DNA of 64,000 bases from Erysipelotrichaceae bacterium (GCA_015059095.1 SVBA01000007.1:33675-97674), one strand, 5' to 3'. Numbered from the stretch's first letter, positions 1 through 9,515 are shown. Notes: generated from the sequence alone by a model not told the origin. Translations and numbers: made by a program.

Positions 1-1151
1 TTATCAAGTATAGATTCTATTGGTTTATAAGCAAATGGTGATTCATCGATTGTAGAATAGTTTACTGAAGTTGTATAAATACCTTCCATTGACTTTTCAT
101 AATCTTCTAAATCAATTGCCACTTTCGCATCAGCTCGAGATAATAAACGTCCTGCTCCATGTGGTGCAGAATAGTTATATTCTTCATTACCTTTTCCTTT
201 ACAAATTAAACATCCATCACGCATATTAATTGGTATTAAAACTAATTGATCTTTATAGGCTGCTATCGCACCTTTACGTAAAATCATATCTTTCATATTT
301 ATATAGTTATGAACTGTTTCAAATCCATCTAAAGAAGCGTAGTTTAAGCCTAAAAAGTTAACTATTTTTTTAGCAATTATCTCACGGTTTTTTTCTGCAA
401 ATTTTTGACAGATGTCCATATCAAATATATAATCGTCAAACAATTTTCCTTCAACATAACATAAATCAGAAGGTATAGGTAATTTAATAGTCATCGCATC
501 AATTTCTTTTAATTTTTGTTCGATATATTTAGATTTACCTTCCTTTTTGTATTGTTTAATAACATTTTGTTTTTCTTCAAATTTATTATAGACCTTATCT
601 TGATGATACATCTTTGCAGCGCGTTGATAAAATTTTGCTACTTGATTACCCAAGTTACGTGATCCAGTATGAATTATTAAATATAAATTTCCTTCATCGT
701 CTTTATCAACTTCAATAAAATGATTTCCTCCACCTAAAGTACCTAATGATTTCTTTAAATAAGTTGTTTTCTTTAAATATTGAAAACATTTTAATTTAGT
801 TATGTCAATTGAATGGTCTACGATATGCTCGTTTACATTCATTCCAGAAGGGATGTTATCTTTAATAAAGTTATCTAATTTTTCATAGTCTATATCAATT
901 TTGCCAAGATTAACTAATTTCATTCCACAACCGATATCGACACCGACTAAATTAGGAACAACTTTATCCTTTATAGTAATTGTAGTTCCAATTACACATC
1001 CTACTCCTGCATGACAATCAGGCATAATACGTACTTTAGCACCTTTAATAAATTCTTGATTTAATAATTCTATTACTTGAGAAATAGTATTTTCACCTAT
1101 GATATCTGCATATATAGTAGCTGCGTTATATTTTCCTTGTACTTCAATCAT
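1..1151 (-). CDS. rtcB: RtcB-family RNA ligase, C-terminus cut by window edge
   Basis: RtcB joins RNA ends bearing 2',3'-cyclic phosphate or 3'-phosphate to 5'-OH ends, using GTP and Mn2+, in RNA repair or tRNA splicing. About 383 residues are visible and the frame is still open at base 1, so only the C-terminal end is missing. Family landmarks are clear: VDIGCGM (metal-binding Cys), GGGNHFIEV (Asn/His), HTGSRNLG (His), VHNYI (His) and PHGAGRLLSR, which holds the His that is guanylylated in characterised RtcB. The ATG at 1149-1151 follows a strong AAGGAGGG ribosome-binding site. The gene is divergent from the WYL regulator at 1309. Sequence and family agree well; the physiological RNA substrate is unknown. 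Confidence 0.93.
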   Translation of the reverse strand, partial: MIEVQGKYNAATIYADIIGENTISQVIELLNQEFIKGAKVRIMPDCHAGVGCVIGTTITIKDKVVPNLVGVDIGCGMKLVNLGKIDIDYEKLDNFIKDNIPSGMNVNEHIVDHSIDITKLKCFQYLKKTTYLKKSLGTLGGGNHFIEVDKDDEGNLYLIIHTGSRNLGNQVAKFYQRAAKMYHQDKVYNKFEEKQNVIKQYKKEGKSKYIEQKLKEIDAMTIKLPIPSDLCYVEGKLFDDYIFDMDICQKFAEKNREIIAKKIVNFLGLNYASLDGFETVHNYINMKDMILRKGAIAAYKDQLVLIPINMRDGCLICKGKGNEEYNYSAPHGAGRLLSRADAKVAIDLEDYEKSMEGIYTTSVNYSTIDESPFAYKPIESILD

Positions 1152-1238
1152 ACTTTTTCCCTCCTTACACCTATATTATCTTATACTTTTTAATGAAAAT
1201 AAATGTGCAATATAAATTATTTTTTGGACCCCGGCCAT

Positions 1239-1267
1239 TTGACTAGTTAAAAATAATAGTATATAAT
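1239..1267 (+). promoter_or_regulatory. Sigma-A-type promoter for WYL regulator operon
   Basis: TTGACT at 1239-1244 and TATAAT at 1262-1267 are separated by exactly 17 bases, close to the vegetative consensus. The expected start of transcription is about 40 bases before the ATG at 1309. A short ACCC/GGGT hairpin (around 1281-1294) lies in the leader. Confidence 0.7.
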
Positions 1268-1308
1268 GATTAAAAAAGACCCCTTTTTAGGGTATATGAG
1301 GTATATTT

Positions 1309-2313
1309 ATGGAAGAAAAAATTAAAATTCATCTTTCAAAAGATGTCTATGATGTATTAATTAAAGATTGTGAAGCATTTGAATTTTATAAAACTAATGG
1401 TCAAATAAATAAAAATGCTTTTTTAACTAAACTCATCAATAATTATTACAAATCTTATCAAGAAAAAGAAAACATTTTAATTAGCCTAATAGAAAAAGAA
1501 TTAAAAGAAGAATTATCTACTTATAAAGAATTAACTTTGAGAATAGTAAATAAATTAAACAAACTTTCTTCTTCACCTAATAAAGAAAAATTTTCTTCTT
1601 TAATATCTTTAAAACCTACTAAAGAAACTCAAATGGCACTTTCTTATATAGAAAAATATCTACTAAATCAAACAGGCATATCTGAATTCTTTAGAAATAT
1701 GTTCACTTCTTATGCCTCTTTACCTCAAGATCAAAGAGAAAAAATCATTTTTAAAACTCAATATGAAACATTGATTAAAGCAATTAAAGAAAATAAAAAA
1801 GTGTTCTTTACTACTAAAGCTGGAAGAGGTCAAACTCATGAATCTTCACCATTTAGTATAACAACATCAAAAGAAGAACTTCATTGTTACTTATTAACTA
1901 AATATAAAGAACAATGTAAAACATATCGATTAAATAGAATTGAAGAAGTAACAATTATTAATGAAGAAAGAGAATTTAATCAATCAGACATTGAACAATT
2001 TAACAAAATGATTGAACATGGTCCTCAATTCACTTATGAAGAAAATGAAGAAATAACAATTGTCAAACTAAATGAAAGAGGTAAGGCACTATATAAAGCC
2101 CACTATGTTCATCGCCCTAATGTAGATTTTATCGAAGGAGACTATTATTATTTTTCTTGTTCTCATTCTCATATTAAAACTTATTTTAGAAGATTTGGTA
2201 AAAACGCTTATATAGTTTCACCTTATTCCCTTCAAAAAGATTTTATTAAATTTTATAAGCAAGCTCATGAATCTTATATAGAAAACGGAAGACTCAAAAA
2301 AGGAGAAAAATAA
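1309..2313 (+). CDS. WYL-domain transcriptional regulator (putative)
   Basis: A 334-residue protein. The first 45 residues resemble a short DNA-binding helix region (KIHLSKDVYDVL followed by a basic/helical stretch), possibly ribbon-helix-helix-like. Residues about 145-220 match the pattern of a WYL domain: a helix ending in KENKKVFFTT, a Pro-containing strand, the expected strand holding CYLLTKYK, then YRLNRIEEVTII. The C-terminal part resembles the WCX extension. WYL proteins are usually ligand-responsive transcription factors, some binding single-stranded nucleic acid. It shares a divergent promoter region with rtcB and is followed after one base by a HAD gene, so it probably controls itself and perhaps rtcB. 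The WYL call is moderately secure, the role inferred. Confidence 0.65.
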   Translation: MEEKIKIHLSKDVYDVLIKDCEAFEFYKTNGQINKNAFLTKLINNYYKSYQEKENILISLIEKELKEELSTYKELTLRIVNKLNKLSSSPNKEKFSSLISLKPTKETQMALSYIEKYLLNQTGISEFFRNMFTSYASLPQDQREKIIFKTQYETLIKAIKENKKVFFTTKAGRGQTHESSPFSITTSKEELHCYLLTKYKEQCKTYRLNRIEEVTIINEEREFNQSDIEQFNKMIEHGPQFTYEENEEITIVKLNERGKALYKAHYVHRPNVDFIEGDYYYFSCSHSHIKTYFRRFGKNAYIVSPYSLQKDFIKFYKQAHESYIENGRLKKGEK

Positions 2314-2314
2314 A

Positions 2315-3022
2315 ATGTTAAAAGCAGTACTATTTGATTTAGATGGAACTTTGCTTCCAATGAATGAAGAAACATTTATCCCTAAATATTTAGATTTACT
2401 TTCCACTCGTATGGAATCTAAAGGATATAACAAAGAAACCTTTATTAAGGTCTTATGGTCAGGAACAAAAAAGATGTATTTAAACGATGGAACAAAAACA
2501 AATGAGGAGGTTTTTTGGGGAGAATTTGCATCTTACTTTGGTAATGATGCATTAAAAGATAAAAATTATATTGATGAATTTTATACAAATGAATTTCTTC
2601 AAACTAAATCTGAATGTCAAGACAATCCACTAGCAAAACAAATAGTTAAATTTGTTAAAGAGAATAATTTGCTTTGTATTTTATCTACTAATCCTTTATT
2701 CCCTCGAGTCGCGACTAAATCTAGAATGGGATTTGTAAATTTACAAGAAACAGATTTTGATTATTATTCATATTATGAAAACTCGAAATATACAAAACCT
2801 AATCCATTATATTTTCAAGACATCTTAGATAGATATAATTTAAAACCAAAAGAAGTTATTCTATTTGGCAATAACACTTATGAAGATGGAGAATGTGCCT
2901 ATCAATTAGGAATGAAAACATACTTAGTTAAAGGTTATATTATTTATAATTCTAAAGCCGTTCATACATTCCAAGAAATCGAAATGGAAGAAGTAATCTC
3001 TACAATAAAAAATCATTTATAG
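2315..3022 (+). CDS. HAD-superfamily hydrolase
   Basis: A 235-residue haloacid-dehalogenase-type phosphatase. Motif I is LFDLDGTLLP at residues 5-14, with the nucleophile and acid Asp residues. Motif II is in ILSTNPLFP, motif III is the Lys of YTKPNPLYF, and motif IV is the acidic pair in GNNTYEDGE. The spacing and helical cap between motifs I and II fit subfamily I. The start follows AAAGGAGAAAA and lies one base after the WYL gene stop, so the two are cotranscribed. The substrate cannot be told from sequence; small phosphorylated metabolites are typical. Confidence 0.85.
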   Translation: MLKAVLFDLDGTLLPMNEETFIPKYLDLLSTRMESKGYNKETFIKVLWSGTKKMYLNDGTKTNEEVFWGEFASYFGNDALKDKNYIDEFYTNEFLQTKSECQDNPLAKQIVKFVKENNLLCILSTNPLFPRVATKSRMGFVNLQETDFDYYSYYENSKYTKPNPLYFQDILDRYNLKPKEVILFGNNTYEDGECAYQLGMKTYLVKGYIIYNSKAVHTFQEIEMEEVISTIKNHL

Positions 3023-3045
3023 AAGAATAATTCTTCTATTTTATA
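3021..3045 (+). terminator. Rho-independent terminator after the HAD gene
   Basis: Seven-base stem AGAAGAA / TTCTTCT with a TAA loop at 3021-3037, followed by a T-rich tail. It separates the WYL/HAD transcript from the pyr operon. Confidence 0.55.
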
Positions 3046-3104
3046 TAATTTCGACTCTATTTATTTTTTAAAAATTTTTTTATTAAAAATTAGAAAACTT
3101 TTAC

Positions 3105-3134
3105 TTGTATAATATTTCTTGACTATGCTAGAAT
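3105..3134 (+). promoter_or_regulatory. Possible pyr operon promoter and short leader
   Basis: TTGTAT at 3105-3110 and an extended minus-10 TGCTAGAAT (hexamer 3129-3134) are 18 bases apart. The leader to pyrB is about 60 bases and can form only a small GGTTAG/CTAATC hairpin (3142-3160). No PyrR-type attenuator with anti-terminator and terminator is visible. TATAAT at 3108-3113 is a competing minus-10. Confidence 0.35.
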
Positions 3135-3202
3135 ATTGCAAGGTTAGGTATTAACTAATCATTATTATATTAATATATAAAAGAATTTAGGAGGTTAGAG
3201 TT

Positions 3203-4081
3203 ATGAAACTAAAAGGTCTACTAACACTAAAAGATTTATCTACAAAATCCATTATGGATATAATTTCCTATTCTTTAGATATCAAAAACGGGTTGAGTGT
3301 CTCTTATTCAAACAAGAGATTCGCAACCCTTTTTTTTGAGAACTCTACAAGAACTCATTATTCATTCATTATGGCATTAAAAAAATTAGGAATCGATGTA
3401 ATTGATTGTAATGTAGGAGTTTCTTCCGTTCAAAAAGGAGAATCGCTATATGATACAATTAAAACTTTTGAATCTATTGGAGTTGATGGAGTAGTTGTTA
3501 GACACACTAAAGATGAATATTTTAAAGAATTAGAAGGAATCAATATTCCAGTTTTTAATGGCGGAGATGGAAAATCAAATCATCCTACTCAATCATTACT
3601 AGATTTAATGACCATCTATGAAGAATATGGAAAATTTGAAGGATTAAAATGTTGTATTATTGGTGATATATCGCATTCAAGAGTTGCCCATACAAATATC
3701 GAAGTTATGGAAAGACTAGGAATGGAAGTATATATTTCTGGACCAGAAGAATTTAACGATGGATCTGCTAAATACTTAGATTTAGATACTGCAATTGAAG
3801 AAATGGATGTCATTATGCTACTAAGAGTACAATTTGAAAGACATACAGAATCAATGTCAATGACCAAAGAAGAATATCATTCTCGTTATGGACTAACTAT
3901 GGATAAAGTAGAAAAAATGAAAGAAAATGCAATCATTCTACACCCTGCACCATTTAATAGAGAAGTTGAAATTGCTTCTAGTGTTGTTGAATGTAGTAAA
4001 TCAAGAATATTTAAACAAATGACAAATGGAGTTTATGTCCGTATGGCATCGATCTCTATGGTATTGGATGGTAAGTTATGA
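3203..4081 (+). CDS. pyrB: Aspartate carbamoyltransferase catalytic chain
   Basis: Condenses carbamoyl phosphate with aspartate to give carbamoyl-aspartate, the committed step of pyrimidine synthesis. 292 residues, slightly short for the family (about 300-310). The carbamoyl-phosphate loop is FENSTRTH near residues 45-52 (the last residue is Arg in most homologues), followed by SSVQKGESL with the active-site Lys, HPTQSLLD at about 127, and HPAPFNREVEI near the C-terminus in place of the common HPGPVNRG. No regulatory PyrI chain is encoded beside it, as expected for Bacillota. RBS AGGAGG precedes the ATG. The stop overlaps the pyrC start (ATGA), indicating translational coupling. Confidence 0.95.
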   Translation: MKLKGLLTLKDLSTKSIMDIISYSLDIKNGLSVSYSNKRFATLFFENSTRTHYSFIMALKKLGIDVIDCNVGVSSVQKGESLYDTIKTFESIGVDGVVVRHTKDEYFKELEGINIPVFNGGDGKSNHPTQSLLDLMTIYEEYGKFEGLKCCIIGDISHSRVAHTNIEVMERLGMEVYISGPEEFNDGSAKYLDLDTAIEEMDVIMLLRVQFERHTESMSMTKEEYHSRYGLTMDKVEKMKENAIILHPAPFNREVEIASSVVECSKSRIFKQMTNGVYVRMASISMVLDGKL

Positions 4082-5277
4082 TTTTAAGAAACGGTTATAT
4101 TTTATTAGACAATAAATTAGTAAGAAAAGATATTGAAATTACTAATGGAATAATCACTAAAATTGAAGATTCTATTGATTGTAAAGAATATATCGATTGT
4201 AAAGAGGGTTGGATAATTGAAGGAGCAGTTGATGTTCACGTTCATTTAAGAGAGCCAGGATTCACTCATAAAGAAACAATTCTTTCAGGAACAAAAGCAA
4301 GTGCAAAAGGCGGAGTTACAACTATTATGTCGATGCCTAATCTTAAACCATGCCCTGATTCAATTGAAAATTTAAAAGTACAAGAAGATATCATTGCTAG
4401 AGATGCTCAAGTTCACGTTTATCCTTATGCTGCAGTTACTAAAGGTCAATTAGGACAAGAAAATTCTGATTTAGAATCTTTATGTAAAAAAGTTAAAGCA
4501 ATTACAGATGATGGAGTTGGAGTAAATAACATTGACTTATTAATTAAAGCGATGGAATATGCAAAAAAATACAATATTGTAATCGCAAGTCATGCTGAAG
4601 ACTTAGTAGATTCAAAATTACCTCAAGGGGAATATGTAGCAGTCAGAAGAGAAATCGAACTAGCAAAACAAATTGGTTGTAAATATCACTTCTGTCATAT
4701 GTCCACTAAAGAATCATTCGATGCTATTAGACAAGCACATAAAGAAGGATACACAAATATTACTTGTGAAGTTTCACCTCATCATCTTTTACTAAATGAA
4801 AATATGATTAAAGATGCAAATTGGAAAATGAATCCTCCTTTAAGAAGTGAAGAAAATAGAAAAGAAACTATTAAGGCCCTATTAGATGGAACTGCTCTTA
4901 TGATTGCTTCAGATCATGCTCCACATGCAAAAGAAGAAAAAGAACAAGAATATTCTAAAGCTCCAAATGGAATTATTGGAATAGAAACTATGCTTCCACT
5001 TATCTATACTCACTTTGTAGATAAAGGAATCGCTACTCATTCAGATTTTTTAAACTGGTTTGTTTATAATCCAATTAAAGTATTCTCTCTTCCTGAAAGA
5101 AAACTAGAAGTAGGCTATCCAGGAGATTTAACAGTTTTAGATATAAATACACTAAGAAAATATACAAAAGAAGAAATTCTTTCATTAAGTACAAACTCTC
5201 CATATATCGATATGGAAATGAAAGGATTCCCTCTATTAACATTAGTAAATGGAAAAATTGTTTGGGAGGTTAAATAA
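4078..5277 (+). CDS. pyrC: Dihydroorotase (type I)
   Basis: Zinc amidohydrolase that cyclises carbamoyl-aspartate to dihydroorotate. 399 residues. The metal-binding DVHVHLREPG motif sits near residues 52-61, with further ligands in ASHAED and YHFCHMST, the substrate region SPHHLLL, and the catalytic Asp in IASDHAPHAKEEK. The C-terminal GDLTVLD segment is typical of the family. The gene overlaps pyrB by four bases and abuts carA with no gap (carA ATG is the next codon), so the operon is tightly coupled. Confidence 0.95.
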   Translation: MILRNGYILLDNKLVRKDIEITNGIITKIEDSIDCKEYIDCKEGWIIEGAVDVHVHLREPGFTHKETILSGTKASAKGGVTTIMSMPNLKPCPDSIENLKVQEDIIARDAQVHVYPYAAVTKGQLGQENSDLESLCKKVKAITDDGVGVNNIDLLIKAMEYAKKYNIVIASHAEDLVDSKLPQGEYVAVRREIELAKQIGCKYHFCHMSTKESFDAIRQAHKEGYTNITCEVSPHHLLLNENMIKDANWKMNPPLRSEENRKETIKALLDGTALMIASDHAPHAKEEKEQEYSKAPNGIIGIETMLPLIYTHFVDKGIATHSDFLNWFVYNPIKVFSLPERKLEVGYPGDLTVLDINTLRKYTKEEILSLSTNSPYIDMEMKGFPLLTLVNGKIVWEVK

Positions 5278-6327
5278 ATGAAATTAATTTTGGAAAATGG
5301 AAAAGTATATTCCGGTCTAAATTTCGGATCAAATGAAAAGAAAATAGGTGAATTATGCTTTGTAACTTCAATGGTAGGTTATCAAGATATATTATCTGAT
5401 CCTTCATACTATGGAAAAATTGTTTGTATGTCATATCCTCTAATTGGTAACTATGGTTTATCTGATGATGATTATGATTTCAAAAACATTCATGTCAGAG
5501 GTTATGTAGTAAAAGAAAATAATGATTTACCTTCTAACTTTAGATCAACTAGAACTCTATCCGAAGCAATGGAAGAAAATCATGTAACAGGTATTCAAGG
5601 TATTGACACTAGAGAGTTAGTAAAATTGCTAAGAGATCAAGGTTTACAAAAGGCGATGATCACTTCTGATGAAGATGATTTAGAATCTTGTTTAAAAGAA
5701 TTAAAAGAATATCAAGAAGTAGAAAATCAAGTAGAACAAGTTTCTTGTAAAAAGATTTGGTATAGTAGAACAACTAATCCAATTAAAACTCTTGTAATTG
5801 TTGATTTAGGTATTAAAACATCTTTAGTAAAATATCTAAATAGTTATGGATTGAATATTATTGTTGTTCCATATAACACAACTTTAGAACAAATAAAAAG
5901 ATTAAAACCAAATGGAATTATTATTTCAAATGGTCCTGGTAATCCTAACTACTATAAAGAAATTATCTCATTAATTAATGAGATAAAAGGTACTTATCCT
6001 CTATTAGGATTAGGTTTAGGATCACAATTAATCGCATTAAGTTATGGTGCAGAAGTCACAAAAATGAAACATGGACATCAAGGAAGTAACTTCCCAATTA
6101 GAAATGTTTCCCTAGATAAAATAGAAATCGGTTCACAAAATCATTTCTATTCAATTAAATTAAACAATATTAAAGAATTACAAATAACTCATGAAAATGT
6201 TTTAGATAGAGATGTTGAAGGATTTATCGACCCCAAAAATGAAGTAATAGGAATTCAATACTTAATCCAAGAAACATTAAATAAAGACGAAGATGTAGTC
6301 TCTAACTTCATCAAATTATTAAAATAG
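5278..6327 (+). CDS. carA: Carbamoyl-phosphate synthase small subunit with lost glutaminase triad
   Basis: CarA normally hydrolyses glutamine through a Cys-His-Glu triad and passes ammonia to CarB. The 349-residue protein aligns along its whole length: N-terminal small-subunit domain with GYQDILSDPSYYGK, then class I amidotransferase fold with SNGPGNP and SQNHFYS. The nucleophile elbow, GICLGHQ in homologues, reads GLGLGSQ at residues 244-250, so Cys is Gly246 and the next conserved His is Ser249. The HPE motif near the C-terminus reads LIQ at 329-331, so the catalytic His and Glu are also gone. The frame is intact and the gene is embedded in the operon, so it is probably a structural subunit of an ammonia-using synthase rather than a pseudogene. 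Confidence 0.93.
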   Translation: MKLILENGKVYSGLNFGSNEKKIGELCFVTSMVGYQDILSDPSYYGKIVCMSYPLIGNYGLSDDDYDFKNIHVRGYVVKENNDLPSNFRSTRTLSEAMEENHVTGIQGIDTRELVKLLRDQGLQKAMITSDEDDLESCLKELKEYQEVENQVEQVSCKKIWYSRTTNPIKTLVIVDLGIKTSLVKYLNSYGLNIIVVPYNTTLEQIKRLKPNGIIISNGPGNPNYYKEIISLINEIKGTYPLLGLGLGSQLIALSYGAEVTKMKHGHQGSNFPIRNVSLDKIEIGSQNHFYSIKLNNIKELQITHENVLDRDVEGFIDPKNEVIGIQYLIQETLNKDEDVVSNFIKLLK

Positions 6328-6338
6328 GAGGAATCAAT

Positions 6339-9300
6339 ATGCCAAGAAGAACAGACATTAAAAAAATCATGGTAATTGGTTCAGGTCCTATTATCATTGG
6401 TCAAGCAGCAGAATTTGATTATGCTGGTACTCAAGCTTGTCTAGCATTAAAAGAAGAAGGATATAAAGTAATTTTAGTAAACTCTAATCCTGCGACAATT
6501 ATGACTGACACAAAAATTGCAGATAAAATCTACATGGAACCATTAGATTTGGAACATGTCGCAAAAATTATTCGTTATGAAAGACCTGATGGATTAATTT
6601 GTTCAATGGGTGGACAAACTGGTCTTAATTTAGGTATGCAACTACATACAAAAGGTATTTTAGAAGAATGTCATGTAGAATTATTAGGAACATCATTTGA
6701 TGCAATTAATAAAGCAGAAGACAGAGAAGCATTTAAAGATTTATGTTTAGAAATTGGAGAACCAATAATCGAATCAGAAATTGCTACTACATTAGAAGAA
6801 ACAATCGCAGCAGCAGAAAAAATTGGTTATCCTATCATCTTAAGACCAGCATTTACTTTAGGTGGTACTGGTGGAGGTTTTGCAGACAACCTTGAAGAAT
6901 TAATTCCACTTGCTAAAAACGCATTAAAGTTATCACCAGTAAGCCAAGTATTAGTAGAAAAATCAATTAAAGGCTATAAAGAAATCGAATTTGAAGTAAT
7001 TAGAGATAAAAACGATACTGCTCTAGCAGTATGCTCAATGGAAAATGTCGATCCAGTCGGCATCCATACTGGTGATAGTATCGTAGTTGCTCCTTCTCAA
7101 ACATTAAATACCAAAGAATATTCAATGTTAAGAAATGCAGCCTTAAAAATCATTAAAGCATTAAAAATTGAAGGTGGATGTAATGTTCAATTCTCTTTAG
7201 ATCCTCTTTCATTTAAATATTATGTTATCGAAGTTAACCCTAGAGTTTCTAGATCATCTGCTTTAGCTTCTAAAGCAAGTGGTTTTCCTATCGCTCGAGT
7301 AAGTGCAAAAATTGCATGTGGATTAAGACTTGATGAAATTAAAATTTCCTCTACTTATGCATGTTTTGAACCAACTATTGACTATATAGTTGCTAAACTT
7401 CCTAGATTCCCATTTGATAAATTTGCTGATGCAAATAGAAGTTTATCTACTCAAATGAAAGCAACTGGCGAAGTAATGGCAATTGGTCGTACTTTCGAAG
7501 AAGCTCTATTAAAAGGCGTTAGATCATTAGAAAATAAAGTTGACCATTTAGAAATTCCTCACTTTAAAAATAAAACAGTAGAAGAATTATTAAATATCAT
7601 TTCTGAACACACTGATGAAAGACTATATGCTATTGCAGAAGCATTAAGACTAGGTGCAACAGTAGATGAAATTTATGACTTAACAAAGATTGATAGATTC
7701 TTCTTAGATAAGATTGTAAATATATTAAATATTGAAAATGAAGTTAAAGAAAATCATTGGGATTTAAAAATATTTAAAAAGGCTAAAGCTAATGGCTTTA
7801 GTGATTCATATTTAGCGAAAATCTATGGTGTAACTCCTGTTGAAATCTATAATTTTAGAAAAGAAAATAACATCTATCCAGTATATAAATTTATTGATAC
7901 ATGTGCAGGAGAATTTGATTCATATGTTCCTTATTTTTATTCAACATATGAAAATCAAAATGAATCTATTAGAACAGATAAAAAGAAAATTGTTGTACTA
8001 GGTTCAGGACCAATTAGAATTGGCCAAGGTGTTGAATTTGATTACACTACTGTACATGCTATTTGGGGAATTAGTGAAAAAGGTTATGAAGCTATCATCA
8101 TTAATAATAACCCAGAAACTGTTTCTACAGACTATACGGTTTCAGATAAATTATACTTTGAACCATTAACATTTGAAGATGTAATGAATGTTATCGATTT
8201 CGAAAAGCCAGAAGGTGTTGTAGTTGCTTTAGGTGGTCAAACTGCGATTAACTTAGCATCTAAACTAGATAAAGCAGGAATTAAAATTTTTGGTTCTTCA
8301 TCTCAATCAATTGACCTAGCAGAAGATAGAGACTTATTTGAAAAAGCTATGGAAGAAATTAATATTCCAATGCCAAAAGGTTATGGAGTCTATACATTAG
8401 AAGAAGCATTAAATGCCGCTAGAGAAATTACTTACCCTGTTCTAGTAAGACCTTCATTTGTATTAGGCGGAAGAATGATGCACATTGTTTATGATGAAGA
8501 AGATTTAAGAATCAAAGTTCAAGAAGCTCTAAACTTTGATAATGAACACCCTATCTTAATAGATAAATACATCTCCGGACAAGAATGTGAAGTAGATGCG
8601 ATTTGTGATGGAGAAAATGTATTTATTCCAGGTATTATGGAACATATCGAAAAAACAGGCGTTCACTCAGGTGACTCAATGAGTGTCTACCCTCCATATT
8701 CACTATCTCAAAAAGTTATCGATACAATTATTGACTATACAACTAGAATCGGTATTAAACTTCAAATGATTGGTTTATTTAATATTCAATTCATTGTAGA
8801 TAGTAAAGACAATGTTTACATTATTGAAGTAAATCCTCGTTCTTCAAGAACTGTGCCATTCTTAGGTAAATCAACAGGATACCCTATTGCAAATATTGCT
8901 ACTAAAGTAATGCTTGGGGATAAATTAAAAGATTTAGGTTACGTAGGATTAGGTGAAAAACGTAAAAGATGGTATGTTAAGTCGCCTACTTTCTCATTCT
9001 CAAAGATTCATGGAATGGATGTAGTATTATCTCCAGAAATGAAATCAACTGGTGAAGCAATTGGTTATGATTATTCTTTAAATAGAGCTTTATATAAATC
9101 TTTAAGAGCATCTGGACTAAGAGTATCTAACTATGGAACAATTTTTGTAAGTGTTTCGAATAAAGAAAAAGAAAATATTCTACCAATTGTTAGAAGATTC
9201 TATGATTTAGGTTTCAATATTGAAGCGACTAAAGGAACTGCTAACTTCTTAAAAGAAAATGGTATCAAAACTAGAATTAAAAAGAAAATCTCTGAAGGAT

Positions 9301-9512
9301 CAGACGAAATCTTGGAATCAATTAAAAAAGGATATGTTACTTACGTAATTAATTCTCCAACAACTAATGATTCAGTAAATGATGGAAAATTAATTAGAAG
9401 AGCTGCAATTGACAATAACGTTCCTGTATTCACTTGCTTAGATACAGTTAGAGTATTATTAGATGTATTAGAAGAAATCACTATGAAGATTTCAGTCATT
9501 GATGAGGAGTAA
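6339..9512 (+). CDS. carB: Carbamoyl-phosphate synthase large subunit
   Basis: Makes carbamoyl phosphate from bicarbonate, ammonia and two ATP. 1057 residues, the usual length. It has two homologous ATP-grasp halves, each starting with a pre-ATP-grasp motif (IGSGPIIIGQAAEFDYAG near residue 13; LGSGPIRIGQGVEFDYTT near 555) and each with the conserved ATP-grasp endings (VIEVNPRVSRSSALASK; IIEVNPRSSRTVPFLGK). The C-terminal 130 residues form an MGS-like allosteric domain. A strong AGGAGG lies 8 bases before the ATG. Everything needed for ammonia-dependent catalysis appears intact, which matters because CarA lacks its glutaminase residues. Confidence 0.97.
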   Translation: MPRRTDIKKIMVIGSGPIIIGQAAEFDYAGTQACLALKEEGYKVILVNSNPATIMTDTKIADKIYMEPLDLEHVAKIIRYERPDGLICSMGGQTGLNLGMQLHTKGILEECHVELLGTSFDAINKAEDREAFKDLCLEIGEPIIESEIATTLEETIAAAEKIGYPIILRPAFTLGGTGGGFADNLEELIPLAKNALKLSPVSQVLVEKSIKGYKEIEFEVIRDKNDTALAVCSMENVDPVGIHTGDSIVVAPSQTLNTKEYSMLRNAALKIIKALKIEGGCNVQFSLDPLSFKYYVIEVNPRVSRSSALASKASGFPIARVSAKIACGLRLDEIKISSTYACFEPTIDYIVAKLPRFPFDKFADANRSLSTQMKATGEVMAIGRTFEEALLKGVRSLENKVDHLEIPHFKNKTVEELLNIISEHTDERLYAIAEALRLGATVDEIYDLTKIDRFFLDKIVNILNIENEVKENHWDLKIFKKAKANGFSDSYLAKIYGVTPVEIYNFRKENNIYPVYKFIDTCAGEFDSYVPYFYSTYENQNESIRTDKKKIVVLGSGPIRIGQGVEFDYTTVHAIWGISEKGYEAIIINNNPETVSTDYTVSDKLYFEPLTFEDVMNVIDFEKPEGVVVALGGQTAINLASKLDKAGIKIFGSSSQSIDLAEDRDLFEKAMEEINIPMPKGYGVYTLEEALNAAREITYPVLVRPSFVLGGRMMHIVYDEEDLRIKVQEALNFDNEHPILIDKYISGQECEVDAICDGENVFIPGIMEHIEKTGVHSGDSMSVYPPYSLSQKVIDTIIDYTTRIGIKLQMIGLFNIQFIVDSKDNVYIIEVNPRSSRTVPFLGKSTGYPIANIATKVMLGDKLKDLGYVGLGEKRKRWYVKSPTFSFSKIHGMDVVLSPEMKSTGEAIGYDYSLNRALYKSLRASGLRVSNYGTIFVSVSNKEKENILPIVRRFYDLGFNIEATKGTANFLKENGIKTRIKKKISEGSDEILESIKKGYVTYVINSPTTNDSVNDGKLIRRAAIDNNVPVFTCLDTVRVLLDVLEEITMKISVIDEE

Positions 9513-9515
9513 GCT

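Noticed and set aside
3142..3200. PyrR attenuator in the pyr leader
   Set aside because: Only one small hairpin, with no terminator/anti-terminator pair or recognisable PyrR loop.
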